28,661 nt of DNA from the NCBI GenBank assembly GCA_027079365.1, contig JALWVW010000025.1:1-28661 (forward strand), read 5' to 3'. Numbering within the stretch: the stretch's first letter is position 1; every line of letters starts with the position of its first letter. The translations under genes and the position numbers were made by a program. The stretch comes from Campylobacteraceae bacterium. GTDB lineage: Bacteria > Campylobacterota > Campylobacteria > Campylobacterales > Sulfurovaceae. Below the pieces are notes generated by a model, which was not told where the DNA came from, did not search any database, and saw nothing but the letters and a program-made list of their open reading frames with translations. Shown here piece by piece: positions 1 through 7,900 of the stretch.

Positions 1-381
1 GGTGCAGGAATACTCTCCTCTATGGGAAAGATGGATATTGGTACCTCTATCATGATTGCCACAGTGGCGAATTTCATTGGTGATACGGTGCTATTCTACC
101 TTTCGCAGACCAATAAAAAAGAGGTGACGGGGTACATGACAAAGCATAAACGCAAGATTGCCTATACCAATCTCCTGATGAGAAAATATGGTTGGTTAGC
201 AGTGTTTTTGCAAAAATATATCTATGGTGTCAAAACCTTGGTGCCTATTGTGATGGGGTTGACAAAGTATGATTTCAAGAAATTTGTAACGCTTAACTTC
301 TTTGCTTCTATTGTGTGGGGTTTGGTTGTCGGATTAATTAGTTTTTACTTCTCTACTGCCGTGAGAGGCTGGATGGGGTAG
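1..381 (+). CDS. DedA/SNARE-associated family membrane protein, 3' part
   Basis: The reading frame is open from the first base of the window, so the gene starts upstream and only the C-terminal ~126 residues are present; the ATG at 22 is probably internal. The sequence is hydrophobic, with a loop rich in Lys and Arg, followed by a segment FLQKYIYGVKTLVPIVMG. That corresponds in position to the conserved F-x-R-F-x-P-G-x-R-x-x-P-x-x-A-G stretch of DedA proteins, although the Arg residues are replaced by Lys and the Pro by Tyr. A last membrane helix follows (NFFASIVWGLVVGLISFYFS). DedA proteins are inner-membrane proteins involved in lipid-carrier recycling and membrane homeostasis; which substrate this one handles cannot be told. 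The family call rests on this C-terminal pattern only. A candidate terminator lies about 55 nt after the stop. Confidence 0.72.
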   Translation, partial: GAGILSSMGKMDIGTSIMIATVANFIGDTVLFYLSQTNKKEVTGYMTKHKRKIAYTNLLMRKYGWLAVFLQKYIYGVKTLVPIVMGLTKYDFKKFVTLNFFASIVWGLVVGLISFYFSTAVRGWMG

Positions 382-382
382 A

Positions 383-429
383 GAATTAGGAGTTAGGAAT
401 TAGGAGTTAGGAATTAGGAGTTAGGAATT
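383..429. repeat. Tandem 14-bp (double heptamer) repeat
   Basis: Three perfect head-to-tail copies of GAATTAGGAGTTAG (383-396, 397-410, 411-424) are followed by a partial copy GAATT. Each unit is two near-identical heptamers, GAATTAG and GAGTTAG, so the array is also a run of more than six 7-mers. It begins one base after the stop of the DedA-like gene and ends before the 3' end of the convergent aminotransferase gene. Confidence 0.9.
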
Positions 430-435
430 GGTTGG

Positions 436-465
436 GGGTGCGTGTTAGGCACCCTGATATTTTTT
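436..465 (+). terminator. Candidate rho-independent terminator of the DedA-like gene
   Basis: GGGTGC (436-441) and GCACCC (449-454) form a 6-bp GC-rich stem with a 7-nt loop. After five bases comes a run of six T (460-465) on the plus strand. The structure overlaps the last codons and stop of the convergent aminotransferase gene. The five-base gap before the T-run makes it a weak match to the classical form. Confidence 0.42.
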
Positions 466-1620
466 CACGAATTTTGCGATTCTTCGTATGCCTTCTCTGA
501 TGGTGACGATGTCTGTGGCGAAAGAGAATCGGAAGTAGCCGTCACTGCCAAAGGCGATGCCTGGTACCACGGCCACACCATACTCTGCCAAGAGGTCTTT
601 GCAGAACTTCATGGAGTCTCCGGTAATGGCAGTAATATTGACAAAGAGATAAAAGGCACCGTCCGGTTTTCGGACACTGAGACCCTCGATTTCATTGATA
701 AGCTCGGCTGCTTCTGTGGCTCTAGACTCAAAGGCCTGCCGCATGGTCTCGATCTCTTCATCTACTTCACCATTGAGTGCAACGATGGCAGCCTTCTGGG
801 TAATGGAGTTGATGTTGGAGGTGCTTTGTGACTGCAGGGCATTCATTTTGGAGACCAGTGCCTTGCTGGCGCTCGCCAGATAGCCAAAACGCCATCCTGT
901 CATCGCAACGGACTTGCTGAGACCATTGACCGTAATGGTTCTTTGATACGTATCTTCGCTGATACTTGCGACTGAAGTGAATGTACTGTCACCAAAAAGA
1001 AGCTTCTCATACATTTCGTCACTGACTACGATGACATTGGTATCTTTCAGTACTTCTGCCAATGCTTCAAGTTCACTCTTGCTGTAGACGGAACCGGTAG
1101 GATTGGATGGGGTGGTGAGAATGAGCATGGATGTTTTGGGTGTAATGGCAGCCTTGAGCTGTGCTGCTGTGATCTTGAATCCACTGCGGTCATCGGTGTG
1201 TATGATCACGGATGTGCCTCCGGCATAGGTGACAAGTTCAGGATAGGTCACCCAGTAGGGCGCAGGAATGATCACTTCGTCGCCGACCTCAATGAGTGCC
1301 TGAGTAAGGTTAAATAGAGACTGTTTGGCACCGTTGCTGCTGATAATCTGTTCTCGGTCATAGCTGAGCCCATTGTCCCGCTTCAGTTTGAGACTGATTG
1401 CATCAAGCAGTTCAGGGATACCAGCAACAGGAGTGTATTTGGTAAATCCTTCGTTGAGTGCCTGAATGGCAGCATCTTTGATCGCTTGTGGGGTGTCAAA
1501 ATCCGGTTCCCCGGCAGAGAAACTCAGTATATCTTTTCCTTCAGCCTTCAGTTCTGCTGCAAGTGTACTGATAGCAATAGTCATAGAAGGAGAGAGGGAT
1601 TGTATGCGTTTTGATAGCAT
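445..1620 (-). CDS. aspC: Aspartate/aromatic aminotransferase, PLP-dependent class I
   Basis: A 391-residue, full-length fold-type I aminotransferase that transfers amino groups between aspartate (or aromatic amino acids) and 2-oxoacids in the cytosol. Visible hallmarks are LSFSAGEPDFDTP near the N-terminus (substrate-carboxylate region), SSNGAKQSLFNL for cofactor phosphate binding, LTTPSNPTGSVYSKSEL with the conserved Asn, SDEMYEKLLF with the Asp/Tyr pair that contacts the PLP ring, and NGLSKSVAMTGWRFGY carrying the Schiff-base Lys. A C-terminal Arg (GYFRFSFA) fits binding of the second carboxylate. The start at 1620 gives the usual N-terminus and sits about 25 nt after the predicted transcription start. 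It is monocistronic and divergent from the DUF445 gene. Substrate specificity (Asp, aromatic, or a broader AspB type) cannot be fixed from sequence alone. Confidence 0.92.
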   Translation of the reverse strand: MLSKRIQSLSPSMTIAISTLAAELKAEGKDILSFSAGEPDFDTPQAIKDAAIQALNEGFTKYTPVAGIPELLDAISLKLKRDNGLSYDREQIISSNGAKQSLFNLTQALIEVGDEVIIPAPYWVTYPELVTYAGGTSVIIHTDDRSGFKITAAQLKAAITPKTSMLILTTPSNPTGSVYSKSELEALAEVLKDTNVIVVSDEMYEKLLFGDSTFTSVASISEDTYQRTITVNGLSKSVAMTGWRFGYLASASKALVSKMNALQSQSTSNINSITQKAAIVALNGEVDEEIETMRQAFESRATEAAELINEIEGLSVRKPDGAFYLFVNITAITGDSMKFCKDLLAEYGVAVVPGIAFGSDGYFRFSFATDIVTIREGIRRIAKFVKKYQGA

Positions 1621-1649
1621 GAAGTGATGCCTTGTGTTGAGTTGTATAG

Positions 1650-1655
1650 ATTATA
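1650..1655 (-). promoter_or_regulatory. -10 box of the aminotransferase gene
   Basis: TATAAT on the minus strand, about 30 nt upstream of the ATG at 1620, preceded by AT-rich DNA and no clear -35 box, as is usual for sigma-70 promoters of Campylobacterota. Confidence 0.6.
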
Positions 1656-1659
1656 CACT

Positions 1660-1675
1660 AAGATAATTTTATCTT
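1660..1675. promoter_or_regulatory. Perfect dyad between divergent promoters (candidate operator)
   Basis: AAGATAATTTTATCTT has perfect 7-bp arms (AAGATAA/TTATCTT) with a 2-nt centre. It lies between the minus-strand -10 (1650-1655) and the plus-strand -10 (1679-1684), where it overlaps the spacer or -35 region of both promoters. Position and symmetry suggest a binding site for a dimeric regulator; no regulator is identified. Confidence 0.4.
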
Positions 1676-1678
1676 GGC

Positions 1679-1684
1679 TATAAT
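1679..1684 (+). promoter_or_regulatory. -10 box of the DUF445 gene
   Basis: TATAAT preceded by TTGGC, about 27 nt before the GTG start at 1711, with an AAGGGA ribosome binding site (1699-1704) between them. Confidence 0.6.
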
Positions 1685-1710
1685 AACGGTAAAAAAACAA
1701 GGGAAGCCTG

Positions 1711-2415
1711 GTGAGTAAAGCAAAAGTAACAGATCTGCTCTCTGTACTGCTGATCGCACTCTCCTACCTGTGGGGGAGCACTTATCATAATGCACTACTC
1801 TTCACGGGGCTCTTTGCACTTTCTGGTGCTGTGACCAACCAGTTGGCGATCCATATGCTCTTTGAGAGGGTTCCGGGACTCTATGGTTCGGGGATTATAG
1901 AGAAAAATTTTGAGACTTTTAAAAGATCCATACGCACAATGATCATGGAGCAGTTTTTTACCAAAGAGAAACTTGATCAGTTTTTCCAGAGTGAGGAGCA
2001 AAAAATCGACCTGACTCCCCTGGTAGAATCGGCAGATTTTACGCCAGCATTTGATGCACTCAAGCAGAGTGTCATGGAGTCCAAATTCGGTGCGATGGTA
2101 CAGATGGTTGGCGGAGAGGATGCATTGGAGCCCCTCAGGGATTCCTTTAGCCGAAAACTCAAAAGCTCGGTAGCCTCTATTGTGGGCTCCAATGTTTTCA
2201 ATGCGCAGCTGAGCCATCACCTGACACACTCTACGCTGAGTGAAGATCTGATAGAAAATATAGAGCTTCTGGTGGAAAGAAGGCTGGAGGAGCTGAGTCC
2301 GACGATGGTCAAGGCACTGATCCAGGATCTGATACGGGAGCACTTGGGATGGCTGGTAGTCTGGGGTGGTGTTTTTGGTGGTATCCTGGGTCTGTTTTCC
2401 TCTTTTTTAATTTAG
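1711..2415 (+). CDS. DUF445 family membrane protein
   Basis: 234 residues, GTG start with AAGGGA at 7-nt spacing. The N-terminal third holds one or two hydrophobic helices (about 8-42), including the segment GAVTNQLAIHMLFERVPGLYGSG, typical of DUF445 proteins. The middle is a long amphipathic, helix-rich soluble region (about 60-205). A final membrane helix (LGWLVVWGGVFGGILGLFSSFLI) closes the protein, so both ends are probably anchored in the inner membrane with the middle on one side. The biochemical role of DUF445 is unknown. The gene appears monocistronic, divergent from the aminotransferase, and is followed by its own 80-nt gap and a new promoter. Confidence 0.8.
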   Translation: MSKAKVTDLLSVLLIALSYLWGSTYHNALLFTGLFALSGAVTNQLAIHMLFERVPGLYGSGIIEKNFETFKRSIRTMIMEQFFTKEKLDQFFQSEEQKIDLTPLVESADFTPAFDALKQSVMESKFGAMVQMVGGEDALEPLRDSFSRKLKSSVASIVGSNVFNAQLSHHLTHSTLSEDLIENIELLVERRLEELSPTMVKALIQDLIREHLGWLVVWGGVFGGILGLFSSFLI

Positions 2416-2459
2416 GGGTGCCCTTAGTCTGGAAGATATACAAATCAAAATAATTATGC

Positions 2460-2465
2460 TATGAT
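2460..2465 (+). promoter_or_regulatory. -10 box of the PAS-GGDEF-EAL gene
   Basis: TATGAT about 30 nt before the ATG at 2496; an AAGGGGAG ribosome binding site (2485-2492) lies just before the start. Confidence 0.5.
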
Positions 2466-2495
2466 ACTGTTATCGTTGAGTAGCAAGGGGAGTAT

Positions 2496-4829
2496 ATGGG
2501 GAAACCGAATGAGCCAAAAGATGACTTATTTCAAAAGCGTCTTTCCTATGACAAGTTAGGTTTTTACTATCTCTCTCTGCCTGTCCTTCTTTTTGCCAAT
2601 CTTATGGGGGCATTCCTGCTCAGTGCCATACAGCTGAATGTCGTAGACCTCTACTCTATTGTGGTATGGCTCTCTCTCAGTATCGTGATGTTTCTGTATG
2701 GACTTTATCAGTATAAACTTTTTAGAAAAAAAACAGAAGAGAGCAAGCTTGCCCAGGCAGATATATGGCTTGACAAATACTATATGGATACCTTGATCAA
2801 TGGGATCATCTGGGGAAGCAGTGCATTTTTGATGTTTCCCGAATCAAATCTTTTGAATCAGATGATGCTTGTATTCTTTCTTTTTGCAGTGGGCTTTACG
2901 GCGATGGGCATTCTGGCTTCCAAGCGGGATCTTCTGATCACCTATATCTCTGTCATGTATCTTCCTCTGATACTGCGAATGATCTTTATAGAAGATGCAG
3001 TCCACAGCAATACCGGTTATATTCTTCTTGCACTGGTATTGTTGATGGCTATCATTGCGAACTATTACGGAAGGGTCATCAATAATGCATTGCGAAACAA
3101 GCAGGACTTTATAACGATCAAGCAAACACATGAAAAGCTCAAAGAGCGGTTTTTCTCTCTATTCGAACGGGCACCGGTAGGGATCTACTATTACAACCAA
3201 AACCTGGAACCAGAAGATGCCAATGAGCATTTTATCGAAATGAGTCAGCAAAAAACAAAAGAGAAGCTACTTGAGGTGCCACTTTTGGCACTGGAGAACA
3301 GAAAGATCAGGGAGATTCACGAAAGTGTCTTTCAGGGGATTGCCGGTGAATATCGAGGTCCTTTTGCCATAGCAGAAAATAAGGATCTCTATGTCAAGCT
3401 CTCTACAGTTCCCATGATCAATGCCGCAGGGGTTGTGGCTGGCGGTATTGCTATTATCAATGATATCACCAATGAAGTGACGGCCAAAGAGAAAATGGTA
3501 CGCAATGCCTATTATGATCTGCTTACCGATATCCCTAACAGAACACTGCTTATGGATAAACTGAAGCTTCATATTGCAAGCAAAGAAAAGGATCCACGAT
3601 ACGGCGCATTACTTTTTATGGATTTTGATAATTTTAAGAAAGTTAATGAGACTTTTGGTCACAAAGCAGGAGACAAACTCTTGCAGCAGGCATCTGAAAG
3701 GATGAAGACGATTATCAGTGAAGAGGAGCTCTTTGCAAGAATAAGCGGAGACAAATTTGTCTTTCTTCTGCCCCTGTTGGTAGAAGAAAAAAAGGCTTCC
3801 GAGGTGCTGGTGAAGCAGTATATTCGCTTTATACGCGATGCATTCTCTGAACCTTTGTTGGTAGCGGGAGAAGAGTATCATCTGAGTTTCAGCATAGGTG
3901 TGGTGCTCTTCCATGAGAACATTGTCTCAGCCTTTGATCTGCTGAAAAAGGCTGAGACAGCCATGTATGAGGCAAAAAGTAGTGCCAGAGGCACCAGCAG
4001 GTTTTACCAGAAAGAGATGGGTGCCTATGCGAAGGAGGCACTGGTATTGGAGAACGATATGCATAAGGCGATAGCCCACAATGAGCTCTCCATAGTGTAT
4101 CAGCCGCAGGTGGATATCTCCAATGATACTATTGTGAGTGTGGAGGCTTTGGTGCGCTGGATGCACCCGAGCAAAGGAATGATCTCTCCCGCTGTCTTTA
4201 TCCCCATTTCCGAAGAGAGTGGCACGATCATCAAGCTGGAGGAGTGGATACATGCCACGATCTTCAAAGAGATAGCTGCACTTAAAAAAGAGGACAATAC
4301 TTTGATGCTGCAGCGTATTGCTGTCAATCTCAGTGCCGTGCATTTTATGCAGCCGAATTTTGTTGAGAAATTTATGCTGAGTATCGCGAAGTACAAGATA
4401 GATCCCCATTGGATAGAGATAGAGATCACAGAAAGCGGTATTATGAGAAATCTGGATGACGCGATAGAGAAGATGCATACTCTAAAGGCATTTGGCTTTG
4501 TCTTTGCTATTGATGACTTTGGCACCGGACACTCTTCTCTCTCCTACCTAAAGCGCTTGCCTGTAGACACCATCAAGATCGATCAGGCATTCATTAAAAA
4601 TATGCATCAGGACAAAGGGGATGCCATGATTGTTGAATCGGTGGTCTCCATTGGTAAAAAGTTTGGCTTCAAAGTATTGGCAGAAGGGGTAGAGGAGAGT
4701 GTTTCTCTGATGCATCTGCGGATTATCCAGTGTGACCTGTATCAGGGAAACTTTGGATACAAACCTATGCCGATGGAAGCACTGGCTTCACTCCTGAAGC
4801 AGCCCAAAAGCCTCTTTCCTGCTGTGTAA
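2496..4829 (+). CDS. Membrane PAS-GGDEF-EAL protein, probable c-di-GMP phosphodiesterase
   Basis: 777 residues. About six predicted membrane helices (roughly 24-45, 52-73, 100-115, 122-142, 147-165, 174-192) form an N-terminal sensor domain. A PAS domain follows (about 218-330, starting FFSLFERAPVGIYYYN). The GGDEF domain begins at YYDLLTDIPNR but its signature is SGDKF (residues 417-421) instead of GGDEF, so cyclase activity is doubtful. The EAL domain keeps all catalytic motifs I can find: EAL (550-552), VNLS, ITES, DDFGTG (673-678), IKID and EGVE (from 730). I infer that it breaks down c-di-GMP, with the GGDEF perhaps acting as a GTP-responsive regulatory domain. It stands alone between DUF445 and gltB with its own promoter, so its partner process is not evident. 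Confidence 0.88.
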   Translation: MGKPNEPKDDLFQKRLSYDKLGFYYLSLPVLLFANLMGAFLLSAIQLNVVDLYSIVVWLSLSIVMFLYGLYQYKLFRKKTEESKLAQADIWLDKYYMDTLINGIIWGSSAFLMFPESNLLNQMMLVFFLFAVGFTAMGILASKRDLLITYISVMYLPLILRMIFIEDAVHSNTGYILLALVLLMAIIANYYGRVINNALRNKQDFITIKQTHEKLKERFFSLFERAPVGIYYYNQNLEPEDANEHFIEMSQQKTKEKLLEVPLLALENRKIREIHESVFQGIAGEYRGPFAIAENKDLYVKLSTVPMINAAGVVAGGIAIINDITNEVTAKEKMVRNAYYDLLTDIPNRTLLMDKLKLHIASKEKDPRYGALLFMDFDNFKKVNETFGHKAGDKLLQQASERMKTIISEEELFARISGDKFVFLLPLLVEEKKASEVLVKQYIRFIRDAFSEPLLVAGEEYHLSFSIGVVLFHENIVSAFDLLKKAETAMYEAKSSARGTSRFYQKEMGAYAKEALVLENDMHKAIAHNELSIVYQPQVDISNDTIVSVEALVRWMHPSKGMISPAVFIPISEESGTIIKLEEWIHATIFKEIAALKKEDNTLMLQRIAVNLSAVHFMQPNFVEKFMLSIAKYKIDPHWIEIEITESGIMRNLDDAIEKMHTLKAFGFVFAIDDFGTGHSSLSYLKRLPVDTIKIDQAFIKNMHQDKGDAMIVESVVSIGKKFGFKVLAEGVEESVSLMHLRIIQCDLYQGNFGYKPMPMEALASLLKQPKSLFPAV

Positions 4830-4852
4830 CCAGTATTTAACACCCTTTTAGT

Positions 4853-4858
4853 TATAAT
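4853..4858 (+). promoter_or_regulatory. -10 box of the gltB operon
   Basis: TATAAT in AT-rich DNA about 47 nt before the gltB ATG. The predicted leader is about 40 nt, and AAGG (4894-4897) serves as ribosome binding site. Confidence 0.6.
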
Positions 4859-4904
4859 CCCTTCCTATATATACTGCATATTAATTTACTATCAAGGTTG
4901 CTTT

Positions 4905-7900
4905 ATGAAAGATCTTTTTACCTCTTTTAAGGATAACTGTGGATTTGGACTGCTCGCATCGATTGACAACATCCCTTCGCATAGAAATCTGGAAGATGCT
5001 GTGACTTCACTCTCTCGTATGATGCACAGGGGTGCTATCGCTGCAGACGGGAAGACAGGAGACGGTTCAGGCCTTCTTCTCTCTATTCCTCGGAAATTTT
5101 TTCAGAAAGAGGCAGCCAAAGAGGGGATTGATTTACCGGAAAAATATGCAGTAGCTATGGTATTTTCCTGTAATGCTGCTGATCTTGAGATCGTTGTAGA
5201 GTCATGCCGGAACAATGACCTCAAGGTACTCTATACCCGCCAAGTACCTGTCAACAAAGAGGCATTGGGGGAGCAGGCATTGGCTTCACTGCCTCAGATC
5301 ACACAGTTTTTTGTTGCGCCGGATGCATTGGTGGCAGTAGAACGGTTCAATGCGCTGGTTTACCTGACAAGAAAAGAGATCGAGCATAAGCTTCAGGGGG
5401 ATAGGGCATTCTATATCCCTTCATTCTCTACCTCGGTGATCGCTTACAAGGGCTTGGTCATGCCGACACATATCAAGGAGTTCTATCCTGATATTGCTGA
5501 TGAGGACTTCGAGGTCTCCTTTGCACTCTTTCATCAGCGCTTTTCTACTAATACCTTGCCGGAGTGGAGATTGGCCCAGCCTTTCAGAGCAGTAGCGCAC
5601 AATGGTGAGATTAATTCTGTATCCGCCAACCGCTTCAATGTCGCTTCCAAGATCAAAGCATTTGAAAGCAAGGTATTCAGCGAGACAGAGATGGTGAAGA
5701 TATCAGAGATCATCCAGTCCAATATGAGTGATTCGGCAAGTTTGGATAATTTTCTGGAATTTTTGCATGTGAATGGGATGGATTTTTTCAAAGCAGTCAG
5801 GTCTGTGATCCCTGCGCCATGGCACAATGCCCCCTATATGGATCCTAACTTGAAAGCTTTTTATGAGTATATCAGTACCTCTTTCGAGCCGTGGGACGGA
5901 CCAGCAGCAGTGAGTATGACCGATGGTCGCTATATTGGCTGCGTATTGGATCGTAATGGTCTGAGGCCTGCCAAATATATTATTACCAAAGACAACAGAC
6001 TGCTTATAAGTTCCGAATATGGCGTGGTGGATATCCCGGAAGAGGAGATCGCCAAAAGAGGCAGACTAAAATCTGGAGAGATGATGGGACTGGATCTCAA
6101 ATATGGGCGTGTGCTCAGCAATAATGATATTAACAATTATCTCAAAGACAAAGATCCCTACGAGAAATGGCTTAACAGTAATATGACCTACCTGCAGGAA
6201 CACGCCCATGACTCTACGACGGTATTTCCTAAGCAGCCCAGAGAGGAGATGGAGGCAAAGCAGAGGTATTTCAACTACACGCTGGAACTGATCAAAGAGG
6301 TGATCAAGCCTATGGTAGAGGAGGGCAAAGAGACCACTGCCTCTATGGGGGATGATACGCCTTTGGCAGCCTTTTCCACGGAGCACAGAAACTTTTCCGA
6401 TTTCTTCAAACAGAAATTTGCACAGGTGACCAATCCTCCGATTGACCCGATCCGCGAAAAAATCGTCATGAGTCTCAATACTGGCTTTGGTGAGACCAGA
6501 AATATTCTTGCAGATGATGCCCTCAATGCAAAGCGTCTCAAGACAGTCTCTCCCATCATGTCCAGAGAGAAGTTCCAGCTGCTCAAAGAGTTTGGGGCAC
6601 CGGGTAATAAAAGATATGATGCGGACTACCGCTACAGAACCTACAGTACTGTGTTTGGTGCTGATCTTAAAGCGAGTATGGAAACGCTTATTGATACCAT
6701 TGTCTCTGATGTCAAAAAAGAGGGCATTAGGGTTGTGGTGCTCGACGACAGAGAGATGACAGCGCAGACACCTGCTATGCCGATGTTGATGCTTGTAGGC
6801 AGGCTTTCCCGGAGACTACAGGACGAGGAGATCAGAAACCTTGCCAATATTGTGACGGTCACAGGTGAGGTCTTTGATCCACATTCTGCTGCTTGTATGA
6901 TCGGCTATGGTGCGAGCACGGTCTTCCCTTATCTTCTTTATTATACAGTCAAAACCATCGTGCGCAAAGAGGATGAGACTGTCAAGATGAAACCGGTACT
7001 CAAGCAGTTCCGTAGGGCCATGAGCGCAGGACTGTTGAAGATCATATCCAAGATGGGTATCTCAACGATAGTCAGTTACCGCAATGCTGCATTGTTTGAT
7101 GTGATCGGACTCAGTGATGAGATCGTTTCTGAGTGCTTCTCCGGCTCAAAGGGACTACTGGGAGGACTGGGATACCGTGATATCGAAGAGAGGATATTCA
7201 CCTATGCCAAAGAGGCATACGAGATGGTACCCACAGGCAAACAGTTCCCTCTGGAAAAAGGCGGCTTCTATCGTTTCAAAAAGAATGCAGAGTACCATGA
7301 TTTCTCCAGGTCAGTGATCAATGCGATCATCAAACTTGGCACCACAGGTGAAAAAGAAGACTACAACCATTTCAAATCACTGGTCAATGACCGTGACAAG
7401 AAGTTTATTAGGGATTTCTATCGCCTGCATTCCGATAGGGAAGCGATCTCACTGGATCAGGTTGAGCCTATCGAGTCGATTTATAAGCGCTTTTCTACCG
7501 CTGCTATGAGTCTGGGCTCCATGTCTCCTGAGGCACACGAATGTCTGGCGGCAGCGATGAATACGATTGGTGCCAAGAGCAACTCGGGAGAGGGAGGTGA
7601 GGATGCTGCCAGATTTGATACAATTCTTAACTCCAAGATCAAGCAGGTAGCCTCAGGAAGATTTGGTGTGACACCGGCCTATCTCAGGTCTGCCGAAGAG
7701 ATCCAGATCAAGGTCGCACAGGGAGCTAAGCCAGGCGAAGGGGGGCAGTTGCCTGGCTCGAAGGTGACACCATTGATCGCCAAACTCAGATATACCAAGC
7801 CAGGTGTGACGCTTATCTCTCCTCCTCCTCATCATGATATCTACTCGATCGAGGATCTGGCACAGCTGATCTTTGACCTCAAGCAGGTCAATCCTTATGC

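Noticed and set aside
383..429. Heptamer array as a CRISPR
   Set aside because: The period is 7/14 bp with no spacers and no cas genes.
442..831. Plus-strand 129-codon open frame opposite the aminotransferase
   Set aside because: It lies wholly antisense to a clearly conserved enzyme and has no family features.
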